Assembly: GCA_020002185.1 (NCBI GenBank) | Contig: CM034533.1 | Coordinates: forward strand, 49,433,771 to 49,497,770 | DNA length: 64,000 bases | Direction: 5' to 3' | Source: Paraescarpia echinospica | Lineage: Eukaryota > Annelida > Polychaeta > Sabellida > Siboglinidae | Shown here: positions 56,336 through 64,000 of the stretch, piece after piece | Numbering within the stretch: the stretch's first letter is position 1 | How the letters are laid out: every line of letters begins with the position of its first letter | Translations under genes and position numbers: made by a program | Notes under the pieces: generated by a model | The model's database searches: none | Seen by the model: only the letters and a program-made list of their open reading frames with translations | Told to the model about the DNA's origin: nothing

Positions 56336-56664
56336 GTCCATACATGTAAAACTGTTGTAGTTGCAGACTGATAGCCACATCGATATGTTAACACTATACA
56401 ATCTAATATTAACAGATTGATTGTTGATAGATAGGTATCAGTTTTATCAATCTTCTTACATTGCTATAGGGAGTTGTGGTGTGCTGTAAACATGACATTG
56501 TCATATATATCGTGTGCTGTAAACATTACATTGTCATGATGGGTGTGCTGTAAACATTACATTGCCACAAAGGGATGATGTACACATTACATTACCACAA
56601 GGGGTGATGTGAACAGTGCATTGCTGTGAGGGGTGTACTGTAAACATTATATTACCATGAAGGC
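56336..56664 (+). other. Intron with TAAACATTACATTG repeats
   Basis: Several imperfect copies of CTGTAAACATTACATTG with CATGA or CACAA spacers (about 56490-56665), about 35-40 bp apart, leading into the duplicated segment. No coding sequence. Confidence 0.7.
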
Positions 56665-57040
56665 TTTGCTGTAAACATTACATTGTTATGATGGGTTTGT
56701 TGTAAACAATATATAGCTATGAGGATGGTGATAAAAACATTACATTGCCACAAATGATGTGCTGTCAACATTAAATTGTCACGAGGAACTGCTGTAAACA
56801 TTTCCTTGCTATAAGAGTTGTCTTGCTGTAGGTGATTCTGAAGGGTCACACACTTAACGTGGTGGATGACACGATTGCCAGCAGTAACATTGTCGACTGT
56901 GGTGACGTGACGCCCTGTGTCAAGCGACCCTGCACTATTGATGGACAGTGTATTGAAGTGAGCAGCACAGAATATAGGTGTAACTGTCCGGCACAATACA
57001 CAGGTATGTATTTAGTTTACAGGTCTGCACTTATCCTAGG
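56665..57040 (+). repeat. Duplicated intron-exon segment, copy 2
   Basis: Second copy of 54148-54520 in direct orientation, about 2.5 kb away, with the LamG exon (55322) and the CR1-like copy C between them. Confidence 0.92.
56832..57003 (+). CDS. LamG-end plus EGF-like exon
   Basis: A 172-bp exon (57 codons plus 1 nt). It completes the LamG domain (VILKGHTLNVVDDTIASSNI VDCG) and starts an EGF-like module: TPCVKRPCTIDGQCIE, STEYRCNCPAQYTG, with EGF-type spacing C-x3-C-x5-C-x9-C-x-C. The acceptor is TTGCTGTAG at 56831 and the donor CACAG|GTATGT. Phase 0 start and phase 1 end. The next exon, expected to finish the EGF module and begin the next LamG, was not found in 57004-57579. Confidence 0.87.
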
Positions 57041-57579
57041 CATATCCCTTGTGTGGATGTATGTTTAAGCAGTATGTATAAGGAGGTTTTGCTAGGCAAC
57101 AGGTCTCGTGATGGATAGGTTACTTGTCAGTGAATAAAGAAAACTTGTTAGGCAGTTGACTGATTTGAGTATAAGTGAAAACAATTGTTATGCTATTGTC
57201 AGTATTATTACTTCTCATAATTTATTGTGTTTTCCCATATTTCAATTCCAGTGATGTGTAACTTACTTTAATCAAACAAAATAGGTTTAAATATCGTTGA
57301 TGTGCAAAATGGTGGCAACTTTCTGAAGACTCCAAAATGGTGGCAACTGAAGACATTCCGTCGAATATTTTGCAAATGAAGACTCCAGTTAGAAAATGGT
57401 GATGCAAGATTCCCAACATTTACACATACTGATTTTACATCATATTAATAGCTAATTATTGATCACACTTTAACCAATATGAATTTAAAGCATTTTTTCT
57501 GTTTAAAAATAAAATCCAGGTATTTGTGATATTAGCTGTGGTATGAGTACATTAATATGGACAATGTTGTTGACTTCAG
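57004..57579 (+). other. Intron; expected LamG N-terminal exon not found
   Basis: About 575 bp with no visible exon. Phase also fails to connect directly: the EGF exon ends in phase 1 while the next exon starts as if after two bases of a codon. At least one exon is therefore missing, lost or misassembled. Confidence 0.65.
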
Positions 57580-57683
57580 GACTGTGAGGAAAGGAACTCT
57601 TGAGATCGACGGATTCAGCTTTGTAGAGGGATAATCTGGAGGACTATTATCCATGCTGAACACACACGGCAATATGTATATTG
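57580..57683 (+). CDS. LamG exon with an in-frame stop
   Basis: A 104-bp exon after the acceptor GTTGTTGACTTCAG, with donor TATATTG|GTAAGT at 57683/57684. It encodes TVRKGTLEIDGFSFVEG, a stop (TAA at 57632-57634), then SGGLLSMLNTHGNMYI. The G-x-L-x-IDG ... GG-L-x-LN-x-x-YIG pattern is the middle of a LamG domain, and the split Gly codon joins perfectly to the exon at 59876 (YIG-GMPNLDG). The stop may be a real nonsense mutation, an allele, or a sequencing error; if real, this gene copy is broken. The last 28 nt plus donor seed the 51-bp array that follows. Confidence 0.75.
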
Positions 57684-59430
57684 GTAAGTCTTACACATAT
57701 CTCATACTGAACACACATGGCAATATGTATATTGGTAAGTCTTACACATATCTCAAAGTGAACACACAGCAATATGTATATTGTTAAGTCTTACACATAT
57801 CTCATACTGAACACACACAGCAACATGTATATTAGTAAGTCTTACACATATCTCATACTGAACACACACAGCAACATGTATATTAGTAAGTGTTACACAT
57901 GTCTCATACTGAACACACGGCAATATGTATATTGGTAAGTCTTACACATATCTCGTACTGAACACACACAGCAACATGTATATTGGTAAGTCTTACACAT
58001 ATCTCATACTGAACACACACAGCAACATGTATATTAGTAAGTCTTACACATATCTCATACTGAACACACACAGCAACATGTATATTAGTAAGTGTTACAC
58101 ATATCATACTGAACACACACAGCAACATGTATATTAGTAAGTCTTACACATATCTCGCACTGAACACACACAGCAACATGTATATTAGTAAGTCTTACAC
58201 ATATCTCATACTGAACACACACAGCAACATGTATATTAGTAAGCCTTACACATATCTCATACTGAACACACACGCCAATATGTATATTGTTAAGTCTTAC
58301 ACATATCTCATACTGAACACACACAGCTACATGTATATTGGTAAGTCTTACACATATCTCATACTGAACACACACAGCAACATGTATATTAGTAAGTCTT
58401 ACACATATCTCATACTGAACACACACGCCAATATGTATATTGTTAAGTCTTACACATATCTCATACTGAACACACACAGCTACATGTATATTAGTAAGCC
58501 TTACACATATCTCATACTGAACACACACAGCAACATGTATATTAGTAAGCCTTACACATATCTCATACTGAACACACACGCCAATATGTATATTGTTAAG
58601 TCTTACACATATCTCATACTGAACGCACACAGCTACATGTATATTAGTAAATGTTACACATATCTCATACTGAACACACACAGCAACATGTATATTAGTA
58701 AGTCTTACACATATCTCATACTGAACACACACAGCAACATGTATATTAGTAAGTCTTACACATATCTCATACTGAACACACACAGCAACATGTATATTAG
58801 TAAGTGTTACACATATCTCATACTGAACACACACGCCAATATGTATATTGTTAAGTCTTACACATATCTCATACTGAACACACACAGCTACATGTATATT
58901 AGTAAGTGTTACACATATCTCATACTGAACACACAGCAATATGTATATTGTTGAGTCTTACACATATCTCATACTGAACACACACGGCAATATGTATATT
59001 GTTGAGTCTTACACATATCTCATACTGAACACACACGGCAACATGTATATTGGTAAGTCTTATACATATCTCATACTGAACACACACGGCAATATGTATA
59101 TTGGTAAGTCTTACACATATCTCATACTGAACACACAGCAACATGTATATTGGTAAGTCTCACACATATCTCATACTGAACACACAGCAATATGTATATT
59201 GGTAAGTCTTACACATATCTCATACTGAACACACGGCAATATGTATATTGGTAAGTCTTACACATATCTCATACTGAACACACAGCAACATGTATATTGG
59301 TAAGTCTTATACATATCTCATACTGACCACACACGTCTTACACATATCTCATACTGACCACACACAGCAATATGTATATTGGTAAGTCTTACACATATCT
59401 CATACTCAACACACTCGGCAATAGGTATAT
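57656..59430 (+). repeat. 51-bp minisatellite of a LamG exon donor junction
   Basis: About 35 tandem units (49-51 bp). A unit is CTGAACACACACGGCAATAT, GTATATTG, then GTAAGTCTTACACATATCTC ATA. The first 28 nt are the 3' end of the LamG exon at 57580-57683 and the rest is the start of its intron with a perfect GTAAGT. In variants the exonic G is A (ATTA|GTAAGT) or the GT is lost (TGTTAAGT, TGTTGAGT). At 51 bp (17 codons) without stops on either strand, long open frames arise (275 codons on +, 284 on -), which are periodicity artefacts unless alternative donors are used. Confidence 0.95.
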
Positions 59431-59875
59431 ACAAATTACCAAGTTATCCCTTCTGGTGGACCAGTATTTTTGTTAGTTTGTGTAATAATTGATGTATCCA
59501 CTACGTCGCGGTTTTGCTTACGTCACAATTCAATTTTGCTCGTAACCTCCGTCAAGCTTTGCTTTGTCAACAGTGTTGTTAATGGTTATACATATATGTG
59601 AATTACATTACTATTGCTGCATGACATCTCATAAATCAATCATTCCCGCATACAGTTGTCACTTTAAAAACTTTGCCTTATGTTTTTGCCTTAAAGAAAC
59701 ACTTGTGACCAGAATTTCAACAAGATATTCGACAGAATGTCCGAACCCACCACATGTTTTCTGATGACTTGGCTGAGGTTTTGCTAGGCAACAGATCATG
59801 TATGTGATGAATAGGGTAATTGAAGCGTGTTTGGCCAGTATTGCCAGAGGGTTGACAGTGGTTGTTATGCTTCAG
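59431..59875 (+). other. Remainder of the intron after the 51-bp array
   Basis: No coding sequence. GAGGTTTTGCTAGGCAACAG near 59776 is also found near 57090, a short repeat inside this gene region. Confidence 0.6.
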
Positions 59876-60138
59876 GTGGCATGCCTAACCTGGACGGCAT
59901 GACATTTGGCAAGCACGAGAAGATGCTGGAGGGTTGTGTCAGCAACCTGTACATCCAGGGCAAGGGACCCATTGACCTCATCACAGACGCTGTCGGGTGT
60001 CAATGTCTTGCCCTGCTCAACGTGAACTGCCATAGACGTGGCACCCTGACACCCCTCATTGAAGTGGCCATCCAGTTGCTACAGTGTATCTTTGGGCTAT
60101 GCAGAACCAACAAACTCCTACATTGTATATATCTCTGA
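59876..60138 (+). CDS. LamG C-terminal exon
   Basis: After the acceptor TTATGCTTCAG it encodes GGMPNLDGMTFGKHEKMLEG, CVSNLYIQGKGPIDLITDAV and GCQCLALLNVNC, the last strands of a LamG domain with its conserved Cys (EGCVSNL) and I-D-L-x-x-DA. It joins in phase to the exon at 57580. The frame is open to a stop at 60138. Residues after about 60035 lose LamG character, so the true exon may end earlier or this may be the last exon. Codon use (many NNC/NNG) is clearly coding-like up to about 60070. Confidence 0.8.
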
Positions 60139-62290
60139 ATTGTTCTTGTTTCTTTAGGTTTTGGGGACAGTTTTGTAGACAGTTCTTTCTTAAACAAAAT
60201 GTATTATTTTGTCAGCTTTATTACTTTTATTAACAGAAATGTAACCAATTAAAATTATATATCTCAGCTGGTTGATACTTGATTTGAAACTTATTAACAG
60301 AACAAGTAAAACAAGAACAAGAAAGTTTACTTATAATATTATTATTTAAAGTTGATACTTGATTTGAAACAAAAGTACAGTTTTGTTGTCATCTGGCTGG
60401 AAAATGTGTATGATAAATAATCTATTATATCACTGATGAAATTATAGAAGTATCGGAAATCGTGAAAAGTGCCAAAGAAAATGTCATGAAGGTTGATGCC
60501 TATGCAGCAGGAGGGGAGATGTTGGAGTATTGGTTGGTTGGTTCTGCTGGGCCTGATGCTGTAATAGGAAATGCTGAAGAGTAGGTAATGACTTAGGCAG
60601 CGGAGACAAGTCAACCAAAGGAAAACAAACGATGTATTTTCAATGTTGCCAACAGAATCTAGACACTGTAAACTTGTGTGTAGCTACAGTGATATGAAAT
60701 GTGTAGATTAGGTATATGCGAAATAGGAGGTTAACTATTGTCTCAATGAATTGTATCTGTAGATATGAATTCTTTGTAATTTTACTTTATTTGTTCACAT
60801 TTGCTAGTAGTAAAATGTCCTTTAATGTTGAAGGGCAGATTCACAAAGAGATGTTAATATGATGGAGAGAAGGTAATTATGTGCAATCATACCACTAGAT
60901 CATGCCAACAGAAGTCACGGTCAGATACAAAGTATTTATTGAGCGCAAATGCCAAATACTTACTGAATATTTTCCACACAGAAATTGATTTGTAGAGGAA
61001 AGAAATCTTGTGATGCGTTTCATTAGAATGTGCAACATTTCACATGTCAAATGCCTGCTTTTGTAGTTTTGTAGAGTTGGATGAACCATGTGTGGTTTAA
61101 TGATATCTGTGTTCAAAATACAACATTGTTGCCTTATATTTTAGATGCCAGTATGTTATAATGAAAATGTTAGGTTTTTGTAGTAAATTATTTATCGACA
61201 TGGTCGTCTAGCTGTGGATATCTGACCTGGTGAAAACTGGATGCTCATTGGTTTTATATCTACATTTAGCTGGGTAATGTTGGGTTTTTGTTAATATTGG
61301 GTGTAATAAGCAAACTTCACACGATTCAAGTATGTATACTATCAATAATAACTTGTGTATTATATATTTTTATATAAAGGAACACAAGAAGACAATTATT
61401 TTGTTATTCCCTAACTTGAACGTCTTTGAAATATTTGACATTCATTAACACTGTCTCTTCAGACTTATTTAAAAAGTCAAGGTCGCAATAACAGTAGAGA
61501 CGTTACTAACCATGTATAGTTGAATATAATACACCTTTGTGATCAACACATCAAGAACTGGCATTACGTTAGTTAAGCAAAGAGCAAGCCGATTCATACT
61601 TTAAAATAAATCCAGATAAGTGAAAACAAAAACACTACTCGCTCATTACCTTGCAATATGCAGGATTAATTTCTGTCAAAATTCTGAAAAATACATTAGT
61701 GATTAACGTCTATGCTGTATGAAGCATGTCAGTTAAAATTGCACAAAAAATAAAAGTACCTGGTAAAAACAGTATGGTATTATCCAAAGTTTTGCAAACA
61801 CTACATTTAAAATTGGCTAAATTAACTATTGCATTACAGCAGCACCCATCCTTGGCAAACACCCCAGGAAACATATGTATCAGCAGTATAGTCGCTCATA
61901 CTAGAGTACAGTTTTAGTTGTCGAACAATAGCATGTGGTCGCCTACTGATGTCTGTGTAGATACCTTGCAAGTTGGCTCCTTTCCTCCAGCCATCTGTTT
62001 ACTACATAGCACATAGACAACATTTGCATCACATGTTGGTGTGCTATGATATATATACAACTGGGTGATGTTGGGGGTGAAGGTTGAAATACTCCCTTGT
62101 TTATGTGTTTTCTCTGTGAATTAAAAATACTCTGTACAAATTCCTAAATTGTTATCCCACTTGGGTTGTTTGTCTTCCACCCTTGTTTCCACGACTGAGT
62201 CATTGCTTAGCCTTCTGAAGTTTCTTCCTACCTAGCTGCCATTGCCATATTATATGTGGCAAGTTAATTTGCTGTGCTATTTCCAATAGT
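60139..62290. other. No gene seen
   Basis: About 2.1 kb of mostly AT-rich unique sequence. Short open frames have no coding character. If the LamG gene continues, this is intron; otherwise it is its 3' UTR and flank. Confidence 0.6.
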
Positions 62291-62294
62291 TCTC

Positions 62295-62700
62295 CCAACC
62301 CTCTCACATGTCAGTGTTAGATGCAACTCATTCGCCCCTTCCTCCAGTCTCCCTTCCTCTACATCCCCTCCTCCCAACCCTATCACATGTTAGGGTGAGA
62401 TACAACTCATTCACCCCTTCCTCCAGTCTACCTTCCTCTAGTCCCTCCTTCCAACCCTGTCACATGTCAGAGTCAGAAACAACTCATTCACCCCTTCCTC
62501 CAGTCTCCCTTCCTCTATAGTCCCTCCTAATCCTGTCACATGTCAGGGTCAGATACAATTCATTCACCCCTTCCTCCATTCTCCCTTCCTCTACACCCCC
62601 CTTCCCAACCGTGTCAGAGTCAGATACAACTCATTCACTCCTTCTTCCAGTCTCCCTTCCACTACACCCCTCTTCCCAACCCTACCATTCTCTTCGTATT
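62295..62700 (+). repeat. ~85-bp pyrimidine-rich minisatellite
   Basis: Four to five imperfect copies of CCAACCCT-TCACATGTCAG, then ATACAACTCATTCACCCCTT and CCTCCAGTCTCCCTTCCTCT. The strand bias toward C/T is strong. Confidence 0.85.
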
Positions 62701-62849
62701 GTCCCGGGCTCGCTCCCTACTCACCCTTCTTCCATTCCCTACAATCTGTCCTTATGACTCGACATTGCGCCAGTCGTGGCACAAATACATAGTAAGCACA
62801 CAATTCGCCAGATGGCAGCATTGCATTTTCAGTTTCCTTATGTAAGGTG

Positions 62850-64000
62850 TTTCCGTGGTGAGGAGAGACATGGAGGTCACAGAGATTGTGGAGGATGACG
62901 CAGTAGACAGGGCGTCATGGTGAGGAGAGACATGGAGGTGACAGAGATTGTGGAGGAGGACGCAGTAGACAGGGCGTAATGGTGAGAAGAGACATGGAGG
63001 TGACAGATGTTGTGGAGGATGACACAATAGAAAGGGCGTCATGGTGAGGAGAGACATGGAGGTGACAGATGTTGTGAAGAAGGACACAATAGACAGGGCG
63101 TCATGGTCAGGAGAGACATGGAGGTGACAGATATTGTGAAGGAGAACACAATAGACAGGTTGTCATGGTGAGGAGAGACATGGAGGTGACAGATGTTGTG
63201 GAGGATGACGCAGTAGACAGGGCGTCATGGTGAGGACAGACATAGAGGTGACAGATGTGGAGGAGGATGCAATAGACAGGGCGTCATGTTCAGGAGAGAC
63301 ATGGAGGTCAGGTCATATAGATTGTGTAGGAGGACGCAGTAGACAGGGCGTCATGGTGAGGAGAGACATGGAGGTGACAGATGTTGTGGAGGATGACGCA
63401 GTAGACAGGGCGTCATGGTGAGGAGAGACATGGAGGTGACAGAGGTTGTGGAGGATGACGCAATAGACAGGGCGTCATGGTGAGGAGAGACATGGAGGTG
63501 ACAGATGTTGTGGAGGATGACGCAATAGACAGGGCGTCATGGCCAGGAGAGACATGGAGGTGACAGATGTTGTGAAGGATGACGCAATAGACAGGGCGTC
63601 ATGGTGAGGAGAGACATGGAGGTGACAGATGTTGTGGAGGATGACGCAATAGACAGGGCGTCATGGCCAGGAGAGACATGGAGGTGACAGATGTTGTGGA
63701 GGATGACGCAATAGACAGGGCGTCATGGTGAGGGGAGACATGGAGGTGACAGATGTTGTGGAGGATGACGCAATAGACAGGGCGTCAAGGCTAGGAGAGA
63801 CATGGAGGTGACAGATGTTGTGGAGGATGACGCAATAGACAGGGCGTCATGGTGAGGAGAGACATGGAGGTGACAGATGTTGTGGAGGATGACGCAATAG
63901 ACAGGGCGTCATGGCCAGGAGAGACATGGAGGTGACAGATGTTGTGAAGGATGACACAATAGACAGGGCGTCATGGTGAGGAGAGACATGGAGGTGACAG
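62850..64000 (+). repeat. 62-bp minisatellite at the right edge
   Basis: About 18 units of GTGAGGAGAGACATGGAGGT, GACAGATGTTGTGGAGGATG, ACGCAATAGACAGGGCGTCA TG. From about 63480 units alternate between ATG|GTGAGG and ATGGCCAGG at the junction, a 124-bp higher-order repeat. The array continues past the window. On the + strand a donor-like GTGAGG is present in half the units; no parent exon is visible. Confidence 0.93.

Noticed and set aside
57904..59156. Open frames of 275 (+) and 284 (-) codons
   Set aside because: Periodicity of the 51-bp (17-codon) array. The plus-strand frame is only of interest as possible alternative-donor extension, not as a gene.

Overview
This is a window of animal (metazoan) nuclear DNA, almost certainly from a marine invertebrate. 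It has spliced host genes with GT-AG introns, several clades of non-LTR retrotransposons, DNA transposons, MITEs, a tRNA-derived SINE, long microsatellites, and two 1,000-N scaffold gaps (29250-30249 and 53148-54147). A lophotrochozoan (annelid or mollusc) is my best guess from the repeat mix; the sequence alone does not settle it.

Layout. (1) 1-20912, minus strand: the 5' two thirds of a KLHL18-like BTB-BACK-Kelch gene. Six coding exons (20912-20805, 14986-14856, 7514-7374, 5410-5212, 4679-4519, 3744-3500) join in consistent phase into about 328 residues, from the initiator Met to the first Kelch blade; the rest lies left of the window. Intron 1 holds a 5'-truncated LINE, itself split by a 3.1-kb Mutator-like transposon with a 10-bp target duplication. 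Intron 2 holds a 45/40-bp minisatellite plus a near-identical 1.7-kb duplication. Intron 3 holds a hAT-type MITE and a SINE. Intron 6 holds a 37-bp minisatellite. (2) 21.9-28.3 kb: a LINE tail split by a hAT MITE, then a Ty3/gypsy-like leader and gag remnant whose leader has become a 4.3-kb minisatellite. (3) 28.3-48.5 kb: mostly transposons: a pogo-like transposase tail, a minus-strand CR1-like element, a second LINE with ORF2, a 140-bp satellite, a (GT)n tract, a Helitron, MITEs, and a near-complete CR1-like element with an intact esterase ORF1. (4) 48.5-53.1 kb: microsatellites and a 34-bp minisatellite. (5) 54.3-60.1 kb, plus strand: exons of a laminin-G/EGF extracellular matrix-type gene, with one duplicated exon and a 51-bp minisatellite. 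(6) 62.3-64 kb: two more minisatellites.

Main observation. Four large minisatellites (37 bp at 1-3527, 45/40 bp at 7540-12712, 44 bp at 22905-27195, 51 bp at 57656-59430) are each tandem copies of an exon-intron 5' junction: about 24-28 nt of exon 3' end plus 9-23 nt of intron including the donor (GTCAGT, GTGAGT, GTGAGT, GTAAGT). They occur in two unrelated host genes and one retroelement leader, always inside the intron just downstream of the donor they copy. Two 3' splice junctions of the KLHL18-like gene are also tandemly duplicated. Splice junctions therefore look like preferred seeds for tandem expansion in this genome, giving introns that carry dozens to about a hundred extra donor motifs each.
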